DNA of 43,869 nt. Origin: Gnetum montanum. Taxonomy: Eukaryota > Streptophyta > Gnetopsida > Gnetales > Gnetaceae. Position 1 is the first letter of the stretch, and each line of letters opens with the position of its first letter. The notes under the pieces are model-generated. The model was not told where the DNA came from, ran no database searches, and saw only the letters and a program-made list of their open reading frames with translations. Shown one piece after another: positions 33,502-43,390 of the stretch. The stretch spans positions 283,952 through 327,820 of the forward strand of contig MNCI01004927.1 in the NCBI GenBank assembly GCA_015680685.1. The letters are read 5' to 3'. Both the position numbers and the translations under genes were made by a program.

Positions 33502-36236
33502 ATGGCCCCAAAAAGAGGAACACAAGGATAACTCTCACGATCAGTAAGAAAAATACCACAAGGCCATAGAAGAGGATAAGCAAGTGAGCAAAATCCGCAA
33601 GCAAAACAAGGAGAGTAGGAAGCACAATCCTTCAACATTCATCAACAAACTCTTGTCATAGAGCAATCTACTCAAGTAGAAGCAGATGTTCCACCAGTAC
33701 CTATCCACGGACAACAACTTACACTGTCACCTAAATGCCTTTAGGCTATTAAGGAAAAATCCATCATGTCAATAGTAATTATGGAACTTAACTTTAATCC
33801 ATTCTTGGAACTTGCTCCAAAAGTTGTTAAAGGTCCAACTTTAGTCATTTCCTTTGTGGCCTACTCTAACAAACAATGGAGAATGGTATCTACGAGAAAC
33901 ACTCCAGTTTTGGCAAAATTGAGAAGCTGATGCAATAGTCAAAATTGAAGGAATTTTAGTATCTTACTTGATTAAGGCAATTGCAGAGGTATTGAATGTG
34001 CCTAATTAGGGAGCAAAGGTGACATAGATATCAACCAGATCTGACATAGATGCTAGGAAGTTGTGGTTATAGTGGGTGTATGGTAAGGAAGATAAAGAAT
34101 ATAGTGAATTGATTACAAAAGAAAAAATCTATTTTAAAATTGGCACTTATCACATGTTTCCTACCAAAAGACTAAATAGAATCTCTACATATGCGACTAG
34201 ATGAAGTGCAATATTAATGGGAAACTTCAATGCAAACATCGCTCACCTCTACTTCACAGAAATCCAAAGGTAGTTTGAAGAAAAGAAGGCAAGGAAGTTA
34301 ACACTTGCATTCCCTTGCCTTATCTGGCAGTTATGTAAACGAGCTGGTATCCAAGGGTATACAAATGATGCATTGAAAAAGGCACAAAATGCTTCCTATG
34401 CCAAAATGCTCAAGCTAGTGCCTCCTAAAAAGGACCAATTAGAAGAACAACCAGGCACTAAGGAGACTACCCAACCCATAGGACAATAGCAATAGTAACC
34501 ACAAGTTCCACCACTACCACTGTAAGATTACTGACCTTCAATGAGTCATCTATAGCAAATTGCAAAAACTATCAGCTGAGAAAGTAGAGAAGAGGCCAAT
34601 TTATTCAAAGTTATTGATGATGCAATCAAACCAACCATTTCAACCAATCTTGCTAGTCGACAAATATCGTTGCAGTCAAGAGGAGAGGCCCAATGGTCAT
34701 AACAAACTTCCTGGAACGTTGCATTGTTCCAAGTGGTGCTTGAATTGTGAGAAGGAGCCACAGTTGTGGTCATGTAGCACCATGATGTAGTGGGAGCTAC
34801 AGAAGTGATCACAGATCACACTAAGGAATCTTTTAATGTACTTGTTGTGCCACTAGCTAATATTTCTAGACCCAAAGATGCTCAAATGATAGTTGGTACC
34901 TCTATGAATCCTATAGAACATGAAGATGTGTTGGATAGACTGTTGCAAATTGGACAAGTTATGACAAATCTATTTGATATTCCTAATCATATCACTACAA
35001 CACAATCTAAATTGATTGCCAAAGGCAAATTAATCATGGTTGAAACTAGGGCAAAACATGCTGAGAATGAGATTCACAGATTACAAGAAGAGCTTGTAGC
35101 CCTAAGAGCATAAAGGAAAGATCCAACTCAGTTCATAGCACCATATCAGATAGACCAATTCAGAACTGAGCAGATCATTTTTCTTCTTAAGAGCAACAAA
35201 GATGTAGCAAATGAGAAAGAAAACATAGTATGAAATGCTTCAGTAGTCGAAGCCTAATCGTATACCCATGCCAAAGCACTTGCTACCTTATAGGAAGAAA
35301 ATAAACAACTCGCTACAAACAATATGAGGTTGACCATAGTAGAAAAGCTAAAAAATACTCTAGAAGAAAGTATCCATCAATTGAAAGAGCAATTGATGAG
35401 GGTCAACCAAGATATGAGCCGCCTTGCAAGAGAAAACAAAACCCTCTCTATGAAGAACATACACACCATTAGATAGAAATTAGCTATTGAAATCAATGCG
35501 TAGCAAAATGTGGCCAAGAAACATGAAAGGCTCAAAGAACACATCCGAGACCAAGTAGGTATGTGTAAATAGATAAATGAAAAAAAGATCCAGATGGCAA
35601 AGGCCAAAATCAATTCAATTGCTGCACAAAATCTTGATTGGCAACCCATCTTGGACAACACGGCCTAGACCTATCAAGTGAAAGTGAAAAATAAAGATCT
35701 ATAGATAGAAGACTTAAAAGAATACATGGCATTAGCAAACCTCTGATATGCTAATTTGGTCATGTTAATAGTAGGCAAACCCAGAAATGAACTAGAATAG
35801 CAAGTAGCAACCACTTATGCTTTATATGAGAAGGAGTTTGCCGATAAAAAAGATGCTCTACAAAAACTTCAAGTAGCAAACTCAGAACTAGAAGCAATTA
35901 AGGTTGGCTGCTAGGGGCAAAAGGATTTAGCAACGAATCTAGCCAGAAGATTAATGGACTATCATGAACTTAGAGAAAAAAAGGCTAGAGCTTTTGAAGA
36001 AGAGGAGATGACAATTTGGAGCGTGGTACATTAAAGCCAATCAAATGTTTTCATAACTACCATGTTCATGAAAAGTGTCGAATCCATCCAACATTGGTTC
36101 ATCAACATGAATAGTCCATAATCCACAAACAAAAGAAGAGAAGTTGTAAGCACTCCTGAATAAGTACCAATTTGAAAAGCCTAACGACAAGGGGAAAAAA
36201 CCTATGGAAGAGCCACCTCCACCTAGAATAACATAA
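33502..36236 (+). pseudogene. Extra 3' ORF of element B: transposon-protein-like and coiled coil
   Basis: This region lies between integrase and the 3' LTR, in the same strand as pol. From an ATG at 33502 (MAPKRGTQG) a mostly continuous but stop-riddled and frame-shifted reading extends to a TAA at 36234-36236, ending in KPMEEPPPPRIT. At about 34250-34360 it reads YFTEIQR, then LTLAFPCLIWQLCKRAGIQG. This resembles the conserved patch of the plant transposon protein family found with Athila-type elements (aromatic-P-x-L-I-x-x-L-C-x-R-A-G). From about 34790 to 36000 the translation is rich in heptad-like E/K/L/Q segments (RAKHAENEIHRLQEELVALR, IHQLKEQLMRVNQDMSRL), predicting a long coiled coil. 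No signal peptide or membrane segment is evident, so I do not call it an envelope. The function is unknown. Element A lacks it. Confidence 0.55.
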
Positions 36237-36430
36237 GGCTACACTCAACCATGCTAGATTTTGTTTTTTGTTTTTATCAACATTGTCATGTCATGTATTC
36301 ATTTTTGTAAACTCCATTGCGGCACTAGAGAGTCATGTATATAGAAGTCAGTGTTAGGTAGATCTACCTCCCAATTTTGTAAGGAAATCCATCCTCATTT
36401 TGTTTTAACTTGAGGATGGGTTTTTAATTA

Positions 36431-36442
36431 GTTGTGGGGGTA
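36431..36442 (+). other. Polypurine tract of element B
   Basis: GTTGTGGGGGTA directly before the 3' LTR. Just upstream, an inverted repeat with arms CCATCCTCA and TGAGGATGG (about 36389-36420) could form a hairpin; part of it (AACTTGAGGATG) is shared with A. Confidence 0.75.
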
Positions 36443-37348
36443 TGATAGATCCAAAAATTTTAAGCTAACGAGATATCGTATCTACGATGTCGTAGATACG
36501 TTATCATATCTCATCAAACGTTATCATATAAATGATATCGCGGGATGCATGCCAGCCTATATAAACAACACTTGGACGCATGGATCCATAGTAGATTTGA
36601 TAGCCTAGCAACATAACTCTTTCAATTTTTTTCTTGAATTTAGTACTTAGTAATGCATGCCCACAGTGTGATGTTTTGTAATTGAATAGAATCTTTATTC
36701 CAATGTGATGTACTTGGATGCATTGCATGACCAACAATAAAGATCAAGACTACTCTACATCATTGCAGCAACACTTAGTTTTATTTCTGTTTTTAATTAG
36801 TTTACTGTTTTCTGTTTTCATAGTTAATATTTTCGATGACTTATCTACTGTTTTCATGGTTAATGTTTACAATTATTTGCAATCTACTTTTAATGTCATT
36901 AAGTGAAATGAGTACGACTAATCTTGAGCACATAAGTGTTACTACTAAGTAACCTAGTAGTACTCTCACTTGGTACACCCAACAATGTAGTACTTGGTAA
37001 TCCTAGTAGTAGTTGCACGAAGTCCAATGTGTGACCAAAAGATCAAGACCAACTACTCATCACATAAGCTAGTTTAGATTTGTTTTATTGTCACTTAGAT
37101 TTAGAAACCCTTACTTTCACTTCATGTTTACTAGGAGCTTAATGGCCAATATAACATCAATATCATATACTTCATCATGAGTTAAACCATACACACCAAT
37201 TTTACTAGCTCACATGGAAAGACAACAATCACGAACACTAACTAATTACTAGTATAATCACATTGCCTTATTTGCAAAGTTGGGCCAAAATTGTGCATGA
37301 ACACTTGTATCTCTTATAGTTGGGTGTTGGATACTCCACCGCTCATCA
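36443..37348 (+). repeat. 3' LTR of element B
   Basis: 906 bp, from TGATAGATCC to CTCCACCGCTCATCA, collinear with the left LTR. It has a 24-bp nearly perfect palindrome at 36477-36500 (arms CGTATCTACGA/TCGTAGATACG) that is reduced in the left copy. A segment at about 36750-36850 containing partly repeated CTGTTTTCATAG/GGTTAAT units is missing from the left copy. Confidence 0.85.
36558..36565 (+). promoter_or_regulatory. TATA box of 3' LTR of element B
   Basis: TATATAAA, the counterpart of 23723-23730. Confidence 0.45.
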
Positions 37349-37389
37349 AATGCTATAACTATTCAAAGATTCTAACTCCTTGCTATCAC

Positions 37390-37530
37390 CTAAGGCTCTA
37401 ATTGCAAATTTCCAGTTGATCTCTTGATATTGGAAACATGCCTCCTTGTTGATCAAATCCTTCAATGTCAACTGTTGTGACCAACTTGCCAATACGATAT
37501 AAGTTGCCCTTTCTTGCAAATTCATGTTAT
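37390..37530 (-). pseudogene. Possible orphan exon of an unknown host gene
   Basis: On the minus strand a pyrimidine-rich tract ending TTTCTTCTTAG is followed by 141 bases of open sequence ending at a GTGATAGC donor. The exon would be divisible by three, with one codon split across its two borders. It encodes NMNLQERATYIVLASWSQQL and then TLKDLINKEACFQYQEINWK, which looks protein-like but which I do not recognise. Element B inserted about 40 bases beyond the donor. It could be an exon of a gene broken by B, a gene fragment, or chance. Further exons were not found with confidence. Confidence 0.25.
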
Positions 37531-38131
37531 CTAAGAAGAAATTATGAAAAAATCTCAAAGGTTAATTCTCCTAACTTTTTAATGCCACAAACATGCAAAT
37601 GATGAAGAATAATAGCAAATATATAGTTTACCTTTGAATTAAAACCTTCAAAATTTTATATGATACACATTCAATATTGTATTTAACAAAACTAAGAAGT
37701 GTGTTGCATCAGTTATAATATCATAAACTTGAACTAAATTTTACTTTGAACTTTGAACATTCACCAACACAACATAACAAAGACTTGAAGCTTTCTTCTT
37801 CTTCTTTTTTGTTATTCATTAAATACGTCAAGGTTCAACACATTATGCAATTGATTCAATAGCTTTTAGACATATTTTCTTACTTTAAATACTTCAAATT
37901 TTTACCTCTTACTGCCCTCAACTATTGTTGCACCATCATAGTTTACACTGATCCATCACTATTGTGTATTGTTTCATCAAAATCTGTTGCTTCTCTATTA
38001 CTTTTTTCTTTTCATAAATACATATTCAGTATAAAAATTTGTTACCAATCTTTCATAGCTTTTTTCGTTAAACTAGTTCTTTAATTTACATATTAATTTA
38101 TTGAATTTCAGATTTAATAGGTGAAAACCCC

Positions 38132-38228
38132 AAACCCTCAACAAAGCAGCAAAACCCTCCAAATGCAACAAAAACACTCACAAGCCCATGGTGAAGTTCC
38201 AAACCCTAAGAAAGTCTCCGTAAACCCT
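38132..38228 (+). promoter_or_regulatory. Cluster of four telobox-like AAACCCT motifs
   Basis: AAACCCT occurs at 38132-38138, 38152-38158, 38201-38207 (as AAACCCTAA) and 38222-38228. In plants, telobox motifs are frequent in promoters and 5' leaders of genes for ribosome and RNA metabolism. Alternatively this is a degenerate interstitial telomere-like tract. No gene start could be attached to it. Confidence 0.3.
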
Positions 38229-39787
38229 TACAAAACCTAAAAAACCTCGAAGACTAATAAATCATTTCATTCACTAGGTAGCAAAGCAAGATTAGGCTGC
38301 TTATATAAAGGATTCTTCATACAAAGTAAGCAGTTCCAGTATAACATTATAGCTGCTCACCAAAGTACAATAATCGAAGTCCTAGCAAGGAAATTAGTAA
38401 TCAGGTGCAACTATGAAGGGCAAAACCTAAGAACTCAATCATACTCTCCAAAATCATCGACAAGGAAAACCAAATCTGAAAATATTAACTAGTAGCAATC
38501 TTCAGCATACTAAGATATGAATCCTATGCAGTGTGTACCCGCTGCAGACATACTTTTTCTCATAATGTACGTTAATCGAAAGCTATAAAGCAATCAGGAT
38601 TCGCAAATATGTACCATTAGGCAATCTAACGATTTAAAGCCTTTAAGTTTGAATCCCTACCATGCTCGGTAAAAGGCCAGTCAAGAATCCAGGACCTTGC
38701 TGACCAATTTTCATGGATTGCGCTACAAGGCACAGTGCTACCACTTAACCTATATCTAATGTTCTGCAAAGAGAAATAACCACAAATAGAAGAGCAAGTA
38801 AAATAGTCCATACATGTCCAATGAAGAACTGCAAGAAATGCCAGAAAATATTCTTTCACTTGACAAAAATCTCAAAAAGCAATAGCTACCACCGAAAAAA
38901 AAAGAGAAAAACCTCTTTCAAAAAATAATTGAATTACGTGATAGAAGTTGTTGCCAGCAAAACTGATCAACGGAAACTGATACAAAATCCAATTAGGATA
39001 ATGGCCGAAATTGAACTTCTCAAATAGATCCCTGCCGTCTCTATATGGACATAATAGAAACAGTTTTGTTAAGTTCATAAAAAGAATAAATAGAAAGAAA
39101 GAAAAAGCTGTTTTCCAATGTTTCAATTAAGTTTTTGATTTCAAAAGTGTAAAATACAGCCTAAAGTTGCCTTACATTTGACATAAACATAGCACATCTT
39201 TACAGAATTTGTATACAACTACGAAATCACACAAAATTTAAATCATGTAGGATTGCGTATCAGCAACTTGAATGCATCTTTCTGTAACAGAACTGAAAAC
39301 TTTTCAACTTCTAACTCCTATCATTGCATGCATATAAGGATAGAATCCCCTTATTTCATTTTAACATAATGAACAAAAACAGGAAAATGATTTTTAAGAT
39401 AATTCTCTTAAAAACTTCATTGAAATAGCACATTTAAGTACAAGAAAAATTTAAATGTCTTTCTCGATGTACCCCATGCTCAACTTACTGTAGCACGTCC
39501 ACCAAGAAAAGAATGCAATAACATTGTGCCCAAAATACAGATTTAATTACTTTAATCATCACCATGTTAACTCAAAACCAAGGCCGCCCAAGCAGTAACA
39601 ATGCTTGAATTCATGGAAACATCACAAAGAGCAAAGTCCAGTCTAAGTCTTGCAAGTACCACATTCACTCTATCTGCATAACAAAGAAAAATCCTGAAGA
39701 CCACAGTGTGTTTTCAAATGCCTACCCTAACACACCCCTCAACAGGAATATTTTACAAACATGCATCTGTACTAAAAAACTTAATTA

Positions 39788-41506
39788 CTATGACTTATTG
39801 ACAGGTTCCAAGGCTTCAATCATTACCACACTATTGCCTCTAATAACCTGCAATGAATGGAGAATTCAAAAATATTACATGTAAAAAAGAGCTTGTTATA
39901 TGCAAGGGTACAGTAAAAATGCATTTACAATGAAAGCAAATATACCATACCACCATGCCAATCTCATTTCTCTCGTTGCCATTGATCTCTACTGTTCCAT
40001 CTATCACCAAATTCATGAACTGGTCAAATCCTCTAAGAGTGCCAACAACCACTCTATTTGCATTCAGTTTGACTGATCACAGATAGGAAAAACCAAAAAC
40101 CAAAAAACAAAACAAAACAAAACCAATACATAGCATGTTAGGACCATGTAAATTTTGCAAAAACCTCTGACAGCATGAGGTGCAAAACAAATATGAAGTA
40201 AAGAAAATGTGCAGGCCACATATGTGTAAAGAATAACCTAGAAGCTCATAAAACCGACCAATTTTAAAGATGTTTAAATGGAAAGGAGTATCTTAGTTGC
40301 TAGCTTCAACAATTTTTTTTGTTGTGGTTCAAAGTAAATCCCTAGGCGTGCAATTACGTTAACACAAGTTAAATAAGTTAAGAAATGAATTCTACATAAA
40401 ATTTCAAGATAAAAGTCATGCAGCTTCAGAGGTATTTGGAACGACAGATCAGACTCTCTTCTAAAAAGAAAAATTCTAAATCTTCTTGTAAAAATGATCC
40501 AATTTACTTTAAAAAAACTATTCAAGCAAATCAAGCAAAATGACTAATTTTTTTAGAAAGCTCATATATTATCGGTGCATCAAAATGATTGAAGGAGACT
40601 TTAAAAAGTTTGTGCATGGATAAAATTCCACTTTATGAAATGTCAGAATGGCGAACTTCATTTAAAGAAAACTGAAAACCCCAGAACCATACCAAGTTGC
40701 AGAGACATTCGATAAATTACACAGTTCAAATATACAAGAAAGGGCACGAAAGCTAATGCGGTAATGCCACAGAAAGGTATACCATTCCTTTGATTATAGA
40801 TAACTAATGAAATGGAAAAGGCTTATTTGTTGCCCTGTAATTGGCTATATCTGGATTAAAGTTCGGTCCGTTACAGATAAACAATTTAAATTTCAAATGT
40901 AGTGCTAGCACATGCAATCCACGAATTCGCTGCATTTATAACGGATCGGCGTCTCTGATTAATGTCGAAGACCCGAAGGCATTCACCCCGTAGATGCACT
41001 CAAAACTAAATTTTATCACTAATAAAATCACCCTAAACCTAAGTTTAGGAAAACAAAGGCATTGCTTCGAATGGTGTCATTTATACAATGTTATATTTCT
41101 TCTATTGCTTATAAGTCAAATTCTTTACCCGTTTATACTAGCATTTGAACAACAAGGTTACATGTGCGACTACCGTCGATCATCTTGCTGTTTCATAGTA
41201 TCAAATGCAGGTCATAAAGTACATACATTCAACAAAAGTTTAAATATCAATAATCGTTGTCCTGGGCTTATCCATCTATATTGCAAAATGATAAAATAAC
41301 ATGTAGAAGACAGCAAAAGCTTAAATTTGGCAAACTTACTGTTGAGCTTCTTGTCCATGTACCTGAATACAATCGAACAAAAATACCAGTAAGAAGCGTA
41401 CAATACTAGAGAGGCATCAAGGAAAAATCACAAACAAAAGAAACGTGTAAGTCATTCGAAACGATAATTACTTCTTCAAATCTGGCGGTTGCCCTGATCT
41501 GCTCAT
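39788..41506 (-). CDS. SmG: Small nuclear ribonucleoprotein SmG (spliceosomal Sm core), four exons
   Basis: This encodes SmG, one of seven Sm proteins that form the ring on U1, U2, U4 and U5 snRNAs in the spliceosome. Coding exons on the minus strand: 41506-41472, 41362-41340, 40072-39951 and 39847-39788 (240 bases, 79 residues plus TAG at 39790-39788), close to the usual plant length of about 80. All introns are GT-AG: 109, 1267 and 103 bases. The protein starts [19 protein letters not shown], as SmG proteins do. Sm motif 1 includes [18 protein letters not shown] with the conserved G and D-x-F-M-N-L. Sm motif 2 reads [15 protein letters not shown], with the RG that contacts RNA. There are no stops or frame changes, so the gene looks functional. 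The start codon is the one giving the conserved N-terminus. The longer upstream open frame (to 41760) ends in a stop overlapping the ATG and is not part of the gene. The 23-base second exon is easily missed by gene finders. Confidence 0.95.
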
Positions 41507-41760
41507 GGCTGCTGCGAAAAATGGATTATCAATGGCCAAACAGAAGCACAGGGCCACCGATTGAGGCGCTTGTGTAAAACCCTCGACTGCAGTAGCTTTG
41601 TATCATTCAACAACTGAGCAAAAGATAAACACAAATGCGCAATATGATGGTGGTCTGACAACGTATTTAAATGCATCATCGCTGACACTATGCTCATTTT
41701 TAAATTTAATAATTCGATAACATCGAGAAAAGCGGCCCCAACAGAGGAAAAAAAAAACAA
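41507..41760 (-). promoter_or_regulatory. Putative SmG promoter and 5' leader
   Basis: This is the sequence upstream of the SmG ATG on the minus strand. A TATA-like TTTAAATA lies at 41664-41671 and an AGGGTTT (reverse telobox) at 41577-41583. Telobox motifs are common near plant genes for RNA and translation machinery, which would fit. The transcription start cannot be fixed from the sequence alone. Confidence 0.35.
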
Positions 41761-41769
41761 ACGGTTCGG

Positions 41770-41821
41770 TTGTGGTAGGCAATACTAAGTTATGGTTGTG
41801 GTAGGCAATACTAAGTTATGG
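41770..41821. repeat. 26-bp perfect tandem duplication
   Basis: Two identical adjacent 26-base units, 41770-41795 and 41796-41821, each starting TTGTGGTAGGCAATACTAAG. The lack of any difference suggests a recent duplication. It lies just upstream of the probable SmG promoter. Confidence 0.85.
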
Positions 41822-41839
41822 AGTTTCAATTTGGGTGCT

Positions 41840-42420
41840 GGGTCTTACAAATAAAATATATTACAAAGAAAATTACCGTACTCATAGTACAAAAGCAAAG
41901 GAGAAACTAGAAAGGGAGAAACTAGAAAGGGGAAGGCTCAGGTTTTGATATGCCTTTATAGGTATTCATCCTTATTCATTCTTACAACCTGACTTGGAAA
42001 AGAAAGGGGACACCTTATCTTCAAACAAAAGCACCCAAAAGGAAAATCACTTATTTAAAAAGGGCTACATAAGACAAAAAAGAAAATAACATAGAGAAAC
42101 ATTCAACTAAAGCATTAGTTGTTGAGTGATGTCACTTAAAACTACCAAAGGGAGAAAAGCGGTTAGAGATTCTCTGAGAAAAATTGCATTACATCAAATC
42201 TTCTAGATGGCATATAGAGTAAGAGCATGAAAGCAACGCCAACTGTGGAGAAGGATTCCTAAAAGTGGAGAAGAGTCACCAAATAAAATTTCATCTAGTC
42301 CTAGTTGAAAATCATGAAGATTCCTGCTACACCAAATCCAAAAGTTATGAGCAAGGGGACAAGTGAAAAAACAATGAATGAAAGTATCTTCCGTGTGGCA
42401 GATGGGACATCTTGGGTCAT
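41840..42420 (-). mobile_element. 3' end of a LINE, interrupted by element D
   Basis: The minus strand from 42420 reads NDPRCPICHTEDTFIHCFFT and then CPLAHNFWIWCSRNLHDFQL. This is the RT-associated zinc-binding domain (C-x2-C-x7-H-x4-C, followed by PLAxxFW) found at the C-terminus of plant LINE polyproteins. The frame continues through HALTLYAI, then a TAG (probably from TGG), a TGA, and CNAIFLRESLTAF before fading near 42110. About 250 bases of T-rich 3' UTR-like sequence follow to roughly 41840. The 5' part is cut off by the LTR of D at 42421 and presumably resumes beyond the window. The LINE boundary at 41840 is approximate. Confidence 0.65.
41900..41929. repeat. 15-bp tandem duplication
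   Basis: The unit GGAGAAACTAGAAAG occurs at 41900-41914 and again at 41915-41929, within the 3' part of a LINE remnant. Confidence 0.8.
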
Positions 42421-42847
42421 TGATGAGTGGCGAGGTACCCCTACACTCCACCATACGAATACGAGCGTACACGCGCGATCCGGTCGAACTCCGCAGACTA
42501 AATGCCTTAACGCCACAAGAAACACTTGGGGTTAATCGTTCGTTGTCTTCCCAGGCTTGCTTGTATGTGTCACGGTGTATGGTTAAGCAAGTCTGAGGTA
42601 TGTGATTTTTTTGGTATTTTCGGCTTATCTTCTATGCTACCAGGAGAAAGGGTTGAGAAAACTAAACTAACTCTAACTAAGATCTAAGTCTAAATTAACT
42701 AGCGTCAGCATCCGTTCCCACTTACCGGACACACCCTGAACTATGCAACTGCAGCTTACCAAACGCTAATCGTTACTGGGATCGCCACACGTAACGCAAG
42801 TGCTCGAAGTGGTCGTACTGAGGCACCTATTTAGCCTACGTGTGATA

Positions 42848-43088
42848 AGCAGCCGATTCCTTAGCCAGCCGTACACACCCGTGGGTGCTCGTAACTAAGT
42901 CGTACTTATCACACGATCTAGCCTAGCAATGAGCAGCCGATTCCTCAACTAGCCGTACACATCAGACCCGGGAGTTACCAAGCGCAGAATCCTGGAATAC
43001 GCTACTGGGTTACCAAGCATCCAATGCTCGTAATTGAGTCGTACTCATGCATTGCGTCAAGCAGCCGATTCCTTGACTAGCCGTACAC
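42848..43088. repeat. Three degenerate internal repeats in the LTR of D
   Basis: AGCAGCCGATTCC followed by a variable five to six bases and AGCCGTACAC occurs near 42848-42876, 42932-42960 and 43060-43088. Each is followed at some distance by a GTAAxxxAGTCGTACTyrT element. LTR C has only one of these GTAACCAAGTCGTACTCAT elements and no AGCAGCCGATTCC, so the block expanded in D or was lost in C. Confidence 0.8.
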
Positions 43089-43365
43089 GTCCGTAGACGC
43101 TCGTAATCAAGTCGTACTTGAACGCACTAGGAAAGCAGGAAATAAAGCAATAAATGAAACCACGTGCTGCAAGGTTTATCCAAACAAGTTCGTCTTTATT
43201 GCCGTACACAACTTGGGTTCAGGTTACAAGCTGCTCGAATAAAGAGCCGTTCACTCTAGGACTCCTACTGCGGGCACATGGGGAAAAATTCTAACTCTGG
43301 AGTGATCAATCTGCCAGAGCTTCGCTACACTAGCCAGGATTGGGAAATGAAGGGAGTGCCGCCTC

Positions 43366-43374
43366 TTATTTATA
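43366..43374 (-). promoter_or_regulatory. TATA box of element D LTR
   Basis: TATAAATAA on the minus strand, 17 bases from the first unit of the palindrome array. The array therefore sits immediately upstream of the promoter in sense orientation. Confidence 0.6.
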
Positions 43375-43390
43375 GATATGGCGGCGGGAC

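Larger units (their letters stand above)
23623..37348 (+). mobile_element. Element B: long Ty3/Gypsy LTR retrotransposon with extra 3' ORF
   Basis: The element spans 13.7 kb, or about 13.0 kb without the nested LTR C. It is flanked by AATGT (23618-23622) and AATGC (37349-37353), a duplication with one mismatch. Plus-strand order: LTR, tRNA-Asp-type PBS, gag, protease, RT, RNase H, integrase, non-coding tail, a 2.7-kb extra ORF region, polypurine tract, LTR. Its proteins match those of A in every domain and its LTRs end in the same ATGGTTGGG...CTCATCA block, so A and B are relatives in opposite orientation. Decay is strong: stops in every domain and loss of catalytic aspartates in RT and RNase H. 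Confidence 0.85.
37349..39787. other. Region between element B and SmG
   Basis: About 2.4 kb of lower-repeat DNA. It holds a possible orphan exon (37390-37530), a cluster of telobox-like motifs (38132-38228), a TATATAAA at about 38302, and a stretch at 38640-38760 with fragments resembling tRNA arms. The last few hundred bases before 39787 are probably the SmG 3' UTR and downstream flank. No complete second gene is seen. Confidence 0.4.

Noticed and set aside
34546-34812. 88-codon minus-strand frame inside B
   Set aside because: It is antisense to the extra 3' ORF and has no recognisable features.
33502-36236. Envelope gene in element B
   Set aside because: It is in the position where env-like genes occur in some plant Gypsy elements, but no signal peptide, membrane helix or cleavage site was seen. 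The content is coiled coil and a transposon-protein-like patch.
38626-38770. tRNA gene
   Set aside because: The T-arm-like and D-arm-like pieces are on opposite strands and no acceptor stem pairs, so it is not a functional tRNA.
41503-41760. 85-codon frame upstream of SmG
   Set aside because: It ends at a TGA overlapping the SmG ATG, in another phase, and covers the promoter and leader. It may contain an upstream start codon but is unlikely to be a protein.
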